Positions 34,554 to 46,020 are shown, counted from the stretch's first letter. The stretch is DNA of 64,000 nt from Diadophis punctatus similis (GCA_023053685.1 JALIGW010000004.1:79828361-79892360); one strand, 5' to 3'. The notes: generated from the sequence alone by a model not told the origin. Numbers and translations are program-made.

Positions 34554-35478
34554 TGGTTTAGACTTTAGGCAATATATTTACACTTGGTTTGGTTGAAATT
34601 AAAGGATTAACTTGATGACCATGGTACAAATAGGAGACAAGTGATTTTAACTGGTTGGTTATTAAGCGAAGGCGTCCTACTAATTGTAAGAGGAGTCTGG
34701 GAGTGTATTGAAGAGAGTGTTAGACATAAACAACTGAGAGATAGGAAGGGAGTCTGTTCATTGCTTATCTCACAAACAGCAACTCAGTCCAGCTGGCGAG
34801 AAATAATTCATAAACACAACCCTCCAAGATATTCTGTCTTAATGAACTCACTAATCAATTAAGTCTGGATATGCCGCTTGTGGTTTTCAAAACTCCAGAT
34901 TTTCCCCTAACGCCTGCATTACATAAACCTTTAACAGCATTTGTGTGATCCTTGCTTGCTCCCTTGATCCTTGCCATCTGTAGGAAGCTTGGCATGAGCA
35001 CGATTATCAATGGCTTTTGTGGCAGACATTTGAGACAAGAAAGCATATTTTGCTTTCCCGAAAGCGTCTATTAAGTGCATCCGATTCTGGGCTTGGGCAG
35101 AGATTAAACAAGCTGAAATGATTGCACAAAAACAGCTACTAGACGCGGAAAGCTCTACTACGCAGAAAGCCTTGATCGGTTCATAAAGAGGCACGATGCC
35201 ACCGCAACAGATGGCACCGAGAGAGATTGTCAAAGGACGCTCCAACACTAGGAGGCTGTAAATATGCTGTTATTAAAAACAATGCCCATTAAGGAAACAT
35301 TTGTTTTCCCAAACCTCGGTGCTATGGAAAATACTGTCTCCTGTATTTTAATTAAGAAACTGTTCAAGTAGATCAGAGTGAAGCTGTATATCCATTGAGC
35401 ACCAAAGCTCGGGAAGATTTGAAAATGGGCTAAATCTATTGGTTAGTCATAGGTCAAAATCACCTACCACCATGCCAT

Positions 35479-35582
35479 TTTTCCTTCCTTCCTTCCTTCC
35501 TTCCTTCCTTCCTTCCTTCCTTCCTTCCTTCCTTCCTTCCTTCCTTCCTTCCTTCCTTCCTTCCTTCCTTCCTTCCTTCCCT
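35479..35582 (+). repeat. (TTCC)n microsatellite
   Basis: About 26 perfect units, then CCCTCCC. Confidence 0.97.
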
Positions 35583-35589
35583 CCCGCCA

Positions 35590-35806
35590 TGATAGCTCAA
35601 TGATTTGAATGCAACATTGCAGGCTGACTCTGCCCACAGTCTGGAGTTCGATCCTGACGGGCTCAAGGTTGACTCAGCCTTCTGTCCTTCCGAGGTCGGT
35701 AAAATGAGGACCCAGATTGTTGGGGGCAATAGGCTGACTCTGTAAACCGCTTAGAGAGGGCTGTAAAGCACCGTGAAGTGGTATATAAGTTTAAGTGCTA
35801 CTGATG
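35590..35806 (+). mobile_element. tRNA-derived squamate SINE between two TTCC arrays
   Basis: Diverged A box (tagctcaatgatttgaatgc), B box GTTCGATCC, normal core, tail ctactgatgttgct. Confidence 0.85.
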
Positions 35807-35816
35807 TTGCTAAGTG

Positions 35817-35913
35817 TCCTTCCTTCCTTCCTTCCTTCCTTCCTTCCTTCCTTCCTTCCTTCCTTCCTTCCTTCCTTCCTTCCTTCCTTCCTTCCTTCCT
35901 TCCTTCCTTCCTT
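35817..35913 (+). repeat. (TTCC)n microsatellite
   Basis: About 24 perfect units. Ends about 125 bases from a reelin exon. Confidence 0.97.
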
Positions 35914-36038
35914 GTCATTTATCTTTTAGATGTTAGGCCACTGGGGAGTTTGAGAAGTTTTCTATTCCACAGCAAAATTTTGGCCAGCCTTCTATACTTG
36001 TTTCTGCCAAATAAATCTATAAACGCAGCTGCACTTAC

Positions 36039-36117
36039 CACATCGTAGGATTTAGTCCTTGCAAGTGATAAGAATCGAAATCATCCCGTAATATGATGCT
36101 GTTGCTGTGCATCTCGG
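36039..36117 (-). CDS. RELN: Reelin exon (79 bp)
   Basis: The acceptor TTCATTTCAG precedes CCGAGATG, and the donor is GTAAGT. It encodes the end of an Ala codon, then 25 codons including the conserved [12 protein letters not shown] and LNPTM, and ends inside a Trp codon (TG). The RDDFDSY block is strongly conserved in reelin. The exon lies about 125 bases from a (TTCC)n array and about 500 bases from the 36.6-37.3 kb CCTT satellite, yet the coding sequence is undisturbed. Confidence 0.93.
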
Positions 36118-36620
36118 CTGAAATGAAAGAGAAAACGATCTATAGTATATTTAGACAGACTACATTTGTCCAGTGTGCCTAATATCTCTTATTTAAATCC
36201 TTATGCAATGAGAATGCAGTTCAAAGAGAGTATAGCAGCTCAAGCACCCAGCATTGGTTTCCATTTCTTGAAAAAAAAATTGAATAGCTTTTCCAAAGAT
36301 AAAAAGATGCTTTAGGAATGTGGAGAGGCATTTATGCAATTGTCTATTCAATTAATTGACTGCAACTTCTTGAAGTAACTGGTTCTTTTCCTGGAATCAG
36401 GAAAAGCTGGTGTACTTATCTTCCTGTTGTGCCTTTTCCACGAAAAAGATATTTTAAGGTTTAAGACTAGAAAAAGTTATTGCCTGCATACTCTGATGCA
36501 CCTTTTGGCTTTTGAATATGAAGCACCGAAGATGAATATTAAATATGAATAGGAAGCATTTCAGACCCCTCCTACTTTTCTTTCAGCCTTTCCTGTTGAA
36601 CTGAGGAATGTTTGCGACTT

Positions 36621-37316
36621 CTTCCTTCCTTCCTTCCTTCCCTCTTCTTTCCCTTCCTCCCCTTTCTTATCTTCCTTCCTTCCTTCCCTTTCTTATCTTC
36701 CTTCCTTCCCTCCCTCCCTTCTTCCCTGTCTCTTCCTTCCCTTCTCTTCCTTCCTTCCTTCCCTTTCTTATCTTCCTTCCTTCCCTTTCTTATCTTCCTT
36801 CCTTCCTTCCCTTTCTTATCTTCCTTCCTTCCTTCCCTTTCTTATCTTCCTTCCTTCCTTCCCTTTCTTATCTTCCTTCCTTCCCTCCCTCCCTCCCTCC
36901 CTCCCTCCCTCCCTCCCTCCCTCCCTGTCTCTTCCTTCCCTTCTCTTCCTTCCTTCCTTCCCTTTCTTATCTTCCTTCCTTCCCTTTCTTATCTTCCTTC
37001 CTTCCTTCCCTTTCTTATCTTCCTTCCTTCCTTCCCTTTCTTATCTTCCTTCCTTCCTTCCCTTTCTTATCTTCCTTCCTTCCCTCCCTCCCTCCCTCCC
37101 TCCCTCCCTGTCTCTTCCTTCCCTTCTCTTCCTTCCTTCCTTCCCTTTCTTATCTTCCTTCCTTCCTTCCCTTTCTTATCTTCCTTCCTTCCTTCCCTTT
37201 CTTATCTTCCTTCCTTCCCTCCCTCCCTCCCTCCCTCCCTCCCTGTCTCTTCCTTCCCTTCTCTTCCTTCCTTCCTTCCCTTTCTTATCTTCCTTCCTTC
37301 CTTCCCTTTCTTATCT
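36621..37316 (+). repeat. CCTT satellite with higher-order units
   Basis: CCTTCC units interspersed with CCCTTTCTTATCTT. A longer unit beginning GTCTCTTCCTTCCCTTCTC recurs at about 36727, 36927, 37109 and 37245, with spacings 200, 182 and 136 bases. Open frames across it are artefacts. Confidence 0.95.
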
Positions 37317-37978
37317 GGAGAAAAATCTATCTAGGGGTTTAAAATGGCTTGATGGAACACAATCCATCCCCACCGTACCACAGTAACTCCTGCAGAACTT
37401 CTGACCTCACATTAGGTGAGAGTTGGCTTGTCTTATTATCTTTGAAATTGTTCCTGAAACCCGGCAATAAACCTGGTGTTTCAATCTCATTTAACAGAGG
37501 TGTAACGGATGAACTATACGCCATCTATTTTCCGAAAACCCAAGTTCTCTGCCTTACAATATTTCCATCGTAGCCAACAACATAAATAAAGTTTGAGCTG
37601 TTAAGACTGATCGTGGTTTTGCTTGCTGAGGGGCTGATGCTAGGTTTTCTGCCTCGCCTACACAGCCAGGAAACCCAAAAAATGAAACGGGGCCAAAGTC
37701 ATAAACAAATGAGCACAAACATATTTGTGAGAGCCAGAGAGCCATCTGCTAGGTTCATCTGTTCTCTGTTTTGCTAAGCATTTTAGGGGACGCACAACAG
37801 GCTGGAAAAGGCTCAGTTATGATTTCCAGTGCAATCTGGGATTAATCTAGAAATACAGTAACAACCCCCTGTGGCTTTCACAAGCTCCTTTTATTATGCA
37901 CCTGAAGCGAAGAGATTTGAGGGGTTATAAATGTGGGATGAGGCCTACTGGAATACACATCCATGCAAAACCACTTTA

Positions 37979-38177
37979 GCTGACTGTGATCCGCAGGTCA
38001 GCGGTTCAAATCTCACCGGCTCAAGGTTGACTCAGCCTTCCATCCTTCCGAGGTAGGTAAAATGAGGACCCAGATTATTGGGGGCAATATAAATATACAT
38101 TGCTTACTGGTGTAAACCGCTTAGAGAGTGCTTGCACTGTGAGGCGGTATATAAATGTCACAAAATAAATAAATACA

Positions 38178-38264
<87 letters not shown>

Positions 38265-38267
38265 ATA
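37979..38267 (+). mobile_element. Squamate SINE, head truncated, with (AATA)n tail
   Basis: B-box region gttcaaatctcaccgg, core CTCAAGGTTGACTCAGCC, gtaaaccgcttagag, then an AATA tail of about 110 bases at 38159-38267. Confidence 0.85.
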
Positions 38268-38363
38268 CATTATTTAATATAGTTTTCTTTCCATTATTTT
38301 TGACCCATAAGAACTCACAGACTCAATTTATAACACCTTACCTAATAAAACATTCGGGAAATA

Positions 38364-38660
38364 CAGGTAGTCCTCGATTTAGAGTACAAGCACCATTGAG
38401 CAAACTTTCTGCTGCTAAGCGAGACATGCGTTAAGTGAACTTTGCCCCGTTTTACGACCTTTCTTGCCACGGTTGTTAAGTGAATCTGGCTTCCCCATTG
38501 ACTTCGCTCGTCAGAAGGTCGCAAAAGGGGATCACGTGACCTTGGGACACAGCCACCGTCGTAAATACGAGTCAGTTGACAAGCGTCTGAATTTTGATCA
38601 CGTGACCATGGGGATGTTGCAAAGGTTGTAACTCTGAAAAACGGTCATAAGTCATTTGTA
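38364..38660. mobile_element. Pogo/Tigger-like element, 3' truncated
   Basis: Starts TA|CAGGTAGTCCTCGATTTAG and lacks the other end. Confidence 0.72.
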
Positions 38661-38928
38661 AGCAGACTCTAAATTTCCGCTGATAATTCTATCACCAATC
38701 GCAATATAGTATTGTGTCTGTCTTTTATTTTTATTTTTTTAGTATTGCTTTTTTAAGATGCTTTTATTTGTAATGCTGGTCTATGACTGTAACAAAAATT
38801 GATTGATTTGACCTAGGTGGATATTTCCCAATTGGGATATTATTTTAAAAATGCAATCATTCAAGCATTCCACATTGGGCAACCAGAACTGCCGCCTTAA
38901 AAACCAAAACAGTAACTTATTGACGTAC

Positions 38929-38961
38929 CTAAAAGAGGATGGAAGGGAGCTTCTGTTGGAC
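38929..38961 (-). CDS. RELN: Reelin microexon (33 bp)
   Basis: A 33-bp exon between a strong pyrimidine tract ending TTTTGCAG and the donor GTACGT. It adds two bases to the previous codon (Ser), then ten codons (PTEAPFHPLL), then one base of the next Ala codon. Its length matches the corresponding segment of mammalian reelin as I remember it, although several residues differ. The phases agree exactly with both neighbours, which is the main support for so short an exon. It encodes the linker just after the reeler domain. Confidence 0.88.
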   Translation of the reverse strand, partial: VQQKLPSILF

Positions 38962-39204
38962 CTGCAAAAGAAGAAGAAAAAGAAAATAAACAGATTTTTC
39001 CCCCCATAGTGGTCTTTGACTGTAGCCAACTTTGAACATTACCAATTAAAATGTTGGTAGAGGCAAAGCTTTCAAAAATGAAAAGGTGTAAGTAGTACCT
39101 TCATTTAAGGAAGATGGTCATTTTGCATAAAGTTGGTCTATTTTAATACCCATTTTAGGCTGTTCAAGGATCCAGATTTGAAGGGGAGAAGGTGATACAG
39201 ATAC

Positions 39205-40150
39205 AGATTAATAGAGTTGGAAGGGACCTTGTAGGTCATCTAGTCCAACCCCCCACCCAAGCAGACCCTACACTGTTTCTGACAGATGGCAGCCTCTTCT
39301 TGAAAGCTTCCAGTGATGAAGCTCCCACAACTTCTGAAGGCAACTTCTGTTCCATGGGTTGACTGTTGTCACTGTCAGAAAATTTCTCCTTATTTCCAGG
39401 TTGAATCTCTCCTTGATCAGTTTCCATCCATTATTCCTTGTCTGGCCTTCAGGTGCTTTGGAAAATAGCTTGACTCCCTCCTCTCTGTGGAAGCCCCTCA
39501 AATATTGGAAGACTGCTATCATGTCTCCCCTGGTCCTTCTCTTCACTAGATTAGCCATGCCCAGTTCCTGCAACCATTCATCATATGTTTTAGCCTCTAG
39601 TCCCCTAATCATCCTGGTTGCTCTTCTCTGCACTCTTTCTAGTGTCTCAACCCGAGGTGGGTCTCTCCTGGTTCGGACCGGTTCGTCTGAACTGGTAGTG
39701 ACCCACTGGTGATGTCACGATGATGTCACAGAACCGGTTCGGTCGGTGCTGGTCTGTGGGCGTCGCCATCTTTTTTAAAAAAATTTACTTTTTACTTTTT
39801 TTATTTTTTTCTTCTGAGCATGTGCAGAAGCCGAGTTTCCGGCACTGTGCATGCGGTCGCCATCTTGTTTTTGGCTTTTTTTTGAATTTTTTTTTTTCTT
39901 CTGAGCATGTGCAGAAGCCAAATTTCCTGCACTGTGCATGCGGTCGCCATCTTGTTTTCGGCTTTTTAAAAATTATTATTATCGGATTTTTGGGCACTGC
40001 ACATGTGCGCAAGCGCAAAGCATACACACGCCCACAAGGCGCGGCCACGAGGCGTGGAAGGAAGCAAATCGGCAGTGAGGTAAGTTAGAACCCACCCCTG
40101 GTCTCAACATCTTTTTTATAGCGTGGTGACAAAAACTGGATGATTTGAGG
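39205..40150 (-). mobile_element. CR1 LINE 3' end split by a hAT
   Basis: The minus strand encodes MIRGLEAKTYDEWLQELGMA, then RRTRGDMIAVFQYLRG, REEGVKLFSKAPEG and RFNLEIRRNFLTV. The CR1 phrase agtgtctcaac...atcttttttatagcg flanks the hAT. Confidence 0.9.
39652..40100. mobile_element. hAT, family A, in CR1
   Basis: Left CCGAGGTGGGTCTC, right GAACCCACCCCTG, exact duplication GTCTCAAC. A roughly 91-bp segment with gagcatgtgcagaagcc and gcatgcggtcgccatcttg is tandemly duplicated inside. Confidence 0.88.
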
Positions 40151-40290
40151 TCCCTCTGGATATAAAAAGCTCCTGATGTTGGTTTTTTAAAATCACACGT
40201 GTCTTTTCTTGGGATTGTAAAATTGCGAACATGCAACCCCAGAAAAAGACACAGCTAATTAAAGCGTTGACTGCAGGTGCCATGACAATT

Positions 40291-40680
40291 CAGGTAGTCC
40301 TCAACTTACGAGCACAATTGAGCCCAAAATTTTTGTTGCTAAGCGAGACAACTAAGTGAGTTTTGCCCCATTGTACTTTTCTTGCCACCTTGGTTAAGTG
40401 AATCGCTGCAGTTGTTGAGTTAGTAACACGGTTGTTAAGTGAATCTGGCTTCCCCATTGACTTTGTTTGTCGGAAGGTCGCAAAAGGGGATCACGTGACC
40501 CCGGGACACGGCAACCGTCATAAATAAGAAGCAGTTGACAAGCATCCGAATGCAAATCACATGACCATGGGGATGCTGCAACGGTCGTAAGTGTGAAAAA
40601 CTGCCATCAGTCCCTTTTTTCAGTGTTGTTGTAACTTTGAATGGTCACTAAATGAATGCTTGTAAATCAAGGACTACTTG
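40291..40680. mobile_element. Pogo/Tigger-like element
   Basis: CAGGTAGTCCTCAACTTACG left, AAGGACTACTTG right. Confidence 0.78.
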
Positions 40681-40910
40681 CATCTCCCTCAACTCCAAAT
40701 CATTTGAATTCACAAAGTCCCTAAAAGCCCAAATAGTCTCTATATGGCTTCCACCATTACTAAGTATTTTGGAATGAAATTATTTCATATATCCAGCCAT
40801 AATTGCGAAACAGTCATGAGCCCTAGATTATTTGAACTGCAATTGTTCCACCTGTTAGGATACGTGGTGGAAATATCTGGCTGGATTGCTTTTTATTTTA
40901 CAGGTTGTCC

Positions 40911-41280
40911 TCCATTCACAACAGTTCGTTTAGTGACCATTCGGAGTTACAACGGCATTCAAAAAAGTGACTGATGACCTTTTTCACACTTAAGACCACT
41001 GCAGCATCGCCACGGTCATGTAATCGAAATTCGGACATTTGCAACTGGTTCATATTTATGACGGTTACATGTCCCGGGCTCACGTGATCCCCTTTTGCGA
41101 CAAGCAAATCAACGGGGAAGCCAGATTCACTTAACAACCGTGTTACTAACTCACCAACTGCAGTGATTCACTTAACAACTGTGGCAAGAAAGGTGATAAA
41201 ATGGGGAAAACTCGTTTAACAAATGTCCCACTTAAGCAACAGAATTTTTGGGCTCAATTGTGAAGTTGAAGACTATCTGT
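40911..41280. mobile_element. Pogo/Tigger-like element, opposite orientation
   Basis: CAGGTTGTCCTCCATTCAC left, GAAGACTATCTG right. It forms an inverted pair with the copy at 40291-40680, 230 bases away. Confidence 0.75.
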
Positions 41281-42175
41281 CTTGGCAATACTTTTGCACA
41301 CATTTCATTGGGATTTATATATATATAGGGTAAGTACAGTGTAAAAATATATGTCCTCTAATAGTCATGGCTACATTTTGGTTGAAATAAATTATTTGTA
41401 AGATTGAGCAGCACGTATCAAAAGTTAAGGTTTTAACTTCTTGATCATAAAACTGAATGCTAAAGTTACTTCATTTCTCAATTTTTTTAATGTGTCTGAA
41501 AAACCTTACGGTTTTTTTGCCTCAAGTATCTTATACTCATTTCAAATTCTAATTCTTCATCTCGGAAGTTATAAAAGGAACTAAGAAGATACCATTAAAC
41601 GGGTGATGAACATACTTTCATATCCCTCATAATAATTTCTTTATTGCAAGCGATATTTTATTGCAGTAAGCTGCAGTCTTGACCTTCATATATTTTAAAT
41701 AAAGTCCCAAAATGTCACACAGCAAGAATATTATATAAAATTGATGTTTTCTGGTATTAAAAAACAGTGGGCAGTTTTTTAAAAAAATACATTTTAAATC
41801 CATTTTTCACAGTACTGAAGCTTCAAGTAAGAATTTTACCAGTTCAAAAAGCCCCAAGATTTATTTTAAACAGAACTCTGGTCTGGGAAAACTGAGTGGA
41901 AGTTTAATTTTTAGTTTGACGTGGTTGTAAAGAACCTTAACCTTCATTTACTTACTTTTTGAAAAAAATGAATTAAACCACATAATAAGATCTTGGAAAA
42001 AGGGAAGGTGAGAAAGTCTGAATTCTCAAGTTAGAACAATTAGACTTCCTTTCTCTCGGACGTCCGTGACCAACCTTTCTCATTTGATGTCTTTGCCTCA
42101 GCCGTCTCAATAATCTTCTTAAATTTGAACTAAACCTCTCCTGCAATGGCCAATTTATTCTATATTAGAAGTTAG

Positions 42176-43300
42176 AATTCTTTATTGGCCAAGTGTGGTT
42201 GGACACACAAGAGATTTGTCTCCGGTGCATAAGCTCCCTCAGTGTACATACAAGCAACAAGTGATAAATCATGGTCATACGTAGTCATCGTAAAAATACA
42301 TTCATCGTAAATCATAAGATACAACACTTAGTGATAGTCCTAGGATACTAAATAAGCAATTAACATAAATCATACTGGGAAACAGGGGCAGGTTCCCAAT
42401 TTTTTTACTACCACTCTGTGGGCGTGGCTTATTTTGTGGGTGTGGCTTGCCAGCCATGTGACCGGGTGGATGTGGCTTACTGGCCATGTGACCGGGTGGG
42501 CATGGCTTCTCGGACTGCTGAAGGGAGGGGAACTGAGATAGGTCCTGCCGCCCATTCCCCCTCCCCTCAGCAGCTCGAGAAGCCTCAAATGTGCGAAAAT
42601 GCCTAGGATCATCACCGCACGTTCGTGGCTTCTCGGACTGCGGAAGGGAGGGGAATGGAGATAGCTCCTGCCGCCCGTTCTTTCAGCGTCTCACACGCTC
42701 CCTCAGCCATCCTCCCCTGCTTGGACTCACTGTGGGGTAGGAAGGCAGCACATGCGCAGTGCAGGAAGCTCGGCTTCTGGGGATGCACAGAAGAATTTTT
42801 TTAAAAAATGTAAAACATTTTTTTTTAAATGGCGGCGCCCAGGCACCGGCCCACCGACCGCATCGGTACTGTGACATCACCAGCGGGTCGCTACCGGTGC
42901 TATAGAGTGGATCGCACTGGTAGGAACCCACCACTGCTGGGATACTAAATAAAACAATATAAATCTTGGATACAAGCAACAAAGTTATAGTCACAAGAAG
43001 ATAAGGAGATAGGCCTTACTAGATAGTTTGACAATGTTGTGGGAATTAGTAGAGTGTTGGCATGTGGGGGGTGGAATTGTCCTTGTGTCTGGTTATTCTG
43101 GCGTGCAGTGCCCCATAGCATCATTTTGAAGTTAGAAGTTGAAACAATTTATGTCCAGGATGTGAGGGGTCTGTAGATATTTTCACAGCCCCCTTTTTGA
43201 CTTGTGAAGTATACAGGTCCTCAATGGAAGGCAGGCTGGTAGCAACTGTTTTTTCTGCAGTTCTCCCTCACTTTAATCCAATTCACGCACAAGTCTTGAC
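42176..43300 (-). mobile_element. L2-like LINE 3' region split by a hAT
   Basis: On the minus strand the 3' end is TTGGCCAATAAAGAATTCTA, preceded by GTGTGTCCAACCACAC. The part 42937-43300 has the common phrase tatacaggtcctcaatggaa. The hAT at 42383-42936 splits it. Confidence 0.75.
42383..42936. mobile_element. hAT, family A, in L2-like LINE
   Basis: CAGGGGCAGGTTCCC left, GGAACCCACCACTG right, flanks CTGGGAAA/CTGGGATA (7 of 8). Confidence 0.83.
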
Positions 43301-43384
43301 ATCCCCCCCAATTCCCGTGATGATAGATGTCAAGGTCCTCTTCGAATACGATGGACGAACGTCATCATCTTCAACTATCTAATG

Positions 43385-44138
43385 CAGTGATGGTGAACCA
43401 ATGGCACGGGTGCCACAGGTGGCACGCGTAGCCGTATCTGAGGGCACGCAAGGTGTTGCCCTATGTCAGCTCCAGCGCACATGTGCACGCTGACCAGCTG
43501 ATTTTTGGCCTTCTTTTTGGCCATTTTCGTTCTACCCACGGCGAAAACGGGCCAACGGGCCAACCGGAAGTTCACTTGTGTGCTCACTTTCAGCCTCCTT
43601 TTCGCTGTCAGAGGTCCTCAGGAACTTCTTCAGCTTTGGACAGCTGCAGCCAGGTCTCTCACACCTCGTCCCATTTCTTCTGCAGCCGGCAAGGCTTTCC
43701 TGAAGGCCTCTGTAGCCGATAACAGAGCTCCAGATCAATCCGGAGCTCTGTTATCGGCTACAGAGGCCTTCAGGAAAGCCTTGCCGGCTGCAGAAGAAAT
43801 GGGACGAGGTGTGCGAGGCCTGGTTGCAACTATCTGAAGGTAAGTAGTAGGGCTGTTCCACTTCCTTTCGTTTCCGAACTTCCAATTGGCCCGTTGGGCC
43901 ATTTTTCACCGTCCCCAGGCTTCAGGAGGCTTTCCTGAATCCTGGGGAGAGTGAAAAACAGCCCAACGGGCCTACTGGAAGTCAGGAGGCTTCAGTGAGT
44001 CCTGTGCGCATTCGCGGGGAGGGCACCAGGGGTTGTGCGCATGCCCAGGGCATTGCATTATGGGTGTGGGCACGGGCACGCTATTGTTCAGGTGCACACA
44101 CTTTTGGCACCCAAGCCGAAAAAGGTTCGCCATCACTG
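43385..44138. mobile_element. hAT, family B, with internal palindrome
   Basis: CAGTGATGGTGAACC left, GGTTCGCCATCACTG right, exact duplication ATCTAATG. A large palindrome lies at 43645-43829. Confidence 0.93.
43645..43829. repeat. Near-perfect palindrome, arms about 87 bp, 10-bp loop
   Basis: Arms meet as GATAACAGAGCTCC, then a 10-base loop (43732-43741), then GGAGCTCTGTTATC. Only about 3 mismatches, at the outer end. Confidence 0.93.
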
Positions 44139-44156
44139 ATCTAATGTAATATAACT

Positions 44157-44335
44157 AATGGTATTGTATTGTGTTGTGTTGTGTTGTGTTTGTTGTGTTG
44201 TGTTGTGTTGTGTTGTATTGTATTGTATTACAGTATGTTATGTCATGCCATGTCATGTCATGTCTTATGTTATGTTATGTTTTGTTACGTTACGTTACGT
44301 TACGTTACGCTACGCTACGCTACATTATGATGTTA
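44157..44335 (+). repeat. Drifting pentanucleotide array
   Basis: Blocks of TTGTA, TTGTG, ATGTC, TTATG, TTACG and CTACG type follow each other. Confidence 0.93.
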
Positions 44336-44370
44336 TGTTAACTAGATAATATGGAGGGCTGTACCATATT

Positions 44371-44905
44371 GCCATATAGCTATGGCAAATCTAGACAGCA
44401 TACTAAAAAGCAGAGATAATCACCCTGCCAACAAAAGTGTGTATAGTCAAGGCTATGGTTTTCCCAGTTGCAATGTATGGCTGTGAAAGTTGGACCATAA
44501 GGAAGGCTGAGCGCCAAAGAATTGAGGCCTTTGAACTATGGTGCTGGAGAAGACTCCTGCGAGTCCCTTGGACTGCAAGGCGATCAAACCAGTCAGTACC
44601 AGAGGAGATCAACCCTGACTGCTCTTTAGAAGGCCAGATCCTGAAGATGAAACTCAAATACTTTGGCCACCTAATGAGAAGGAAGGACTCACTGGAGAAG
44701 AGCCTAATGCTGGGAACGATTGAGGGCAAAAGAAGAAGGGGACGACAGAGAATGAGGTGGCTGGATGGAGTCACTGAAGCAGTCGGCGTGAGCTTAAATG
44801 GACTCCGGGGGATGGTAGAGGACAGAAAGGCCTGAAGGAACGTTGTCCACGGGGTCGCGATGGGTAGGACACGACTTCGCGACTAACAACAAAAACAACA
44901 ACAAC
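44371..44905 (+). pseudogene. BovB (RTE) LINE ORF2 C-terminus, 5'-truncated
   Basis: Encodes the region after the reverse transcriptase core: MANLDSILKSRD, then (after a one-base insertion near 44418) ITLPTKVCIVKAMVF, MYGCESWTIRKAE, FELWCWRRLLRVPWTARRSN, YFGHLMRRKDSLEK and GRQRMRWLDGVTEAVG. A TGA at 44833 replaces a Trp codon; the true end follows as VVHGVAMGRTRLRD. These motifs are diagnostic of BovB, whose full ORF has an endonuclease and RT upstream. The 3' end is AACAACAAAAACAAC-type. Confidence 0.93.
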
Positions 44906-45856
44906 CATATTGGTGTCATTCGTGTGGGCTTAATTTCCTTTCTTAGGATCAAACCCTGAGTCTTCAGCTTTTGAGATTGACAGACTATGGATAACTTGGA
45001 AGATCTCCAATGGTTAAAAGTTTCTTTCATGGGAATGTTCGCGTTAATACTGAAAAATATGTCATTATTATGACTTCCGTAACAAGGGATCCACAATGGG
45101 GATTGTGACAGTTGCCTGCAGCGATGCTGTCGTTCTCATTTATGAAAAGAACAATTTCCCAAGCACATGGAATAGTTCCCATAAAGCTTCTTCTTTCATA
45201 AATAAGAACGGGAAAAGATTCCTTATGTTTGTCGGGGTCTCTGTAAAGCTACCACATGCATCTCTTTACAAGCTGGGGGGTCAATAGTCACCATTCTTCG
45301 TAGCCCTTTCCTTTTGTTTTTGGTTCTTTTTTGTTCTAGTTTAATAAAGGCTAAATCCAGGAACTCATGCTTGGTTTGCTCAGTGCTTAAATCAAAATCT
45401 AAACAGAACAAAATCAATGCTTATTAAAGATGAAGAGATGCAATTATTCTTGGCTACGCTTCTATTCATTTCTCTGTACATAAGCCTTTGTAACCTTTGA
45501 CTAAATAATTCTAAACTATCACCCACACACCCCATCACCTATTATAAAGGAATTTATAATAAAACTTTGGATGCGACAGAAGTAGCTTTTTCCAACTCTG
45601 ATGTGAACTAATCTTGGTTTCCTTTTAATCAGAATTTGGGAATTTGTTTGAAATACTGATGCAATTTGTTTCGAATGATACACAATGCGTAATACAGAAT
45701 AGATGAAAGTATTTGTTCCGAATATTTCTACACTCATCCCAACAACAACAACAATTGGGAGGCTGCTTCTTCTTGACCAACTTAAAAATTTCAATTAATA
45801 CAAGTTAAAATTACAGAAAAATAAATAAATAAATAAATAAATAAGCAAACACTTAC

Positions 45857-45927
45857 TTCCTTGTTCACACAACTGCTGGGCTAAGGCATCCTTGAATATA
45901 ATTTGACCTCTGTGAGTAGCAGTTGCC
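45857..45927 (-). CDS. RELN: Reelin exon, 5'-most in window (71 bp)
   Basis: The acceptor reads TTTCTAG before GGCAACTGC, and the donor is GTAAGT at 45856-45851. The first base completes a Met codon from the upstream exon. Then 23 codons follow ([19 protein letters not shown], then CEQG), and the last base starts the next codon. This is the end of the N-terminal reeler domain, a beta-sandwich fold shared with F-spondin. The conserved Cys in QLCEQG is present. The entering phase is 2 and the leaving phase is 1. The upstream exon is not found in the remaining 18 kb, so that intron is long. Confidence 0.93.
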
Positions 45928-46020
45928 CTAGAAATAGAAAGAAATATGTCAAAAAAAAAGTGTGTAACTAAATTGCAGAACAAAAAGACCATTTTAGGTA
46001 AAGAAACACACAATCTATAC

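Larger units (their letters stand above)
28867..45856 (-). other. Three RELN exons and their introns (28867-32252, 32350-36038, 36118-38928, 38962-45856)
   Basis: Intervals without anything I can name: 28867-29220, 30215-30975, 31990-32252, 34105-34480, 34560-35478, 36118-36620, 37320-37975, 38660-38928, 38962-39200, 41283-42175 and 44910-45856. Confidence 0.8.

Noticed and set aside
36608..37342. Plus-strand frames rich in LPSF
   Set aside because: Translation of CCTT satellite.
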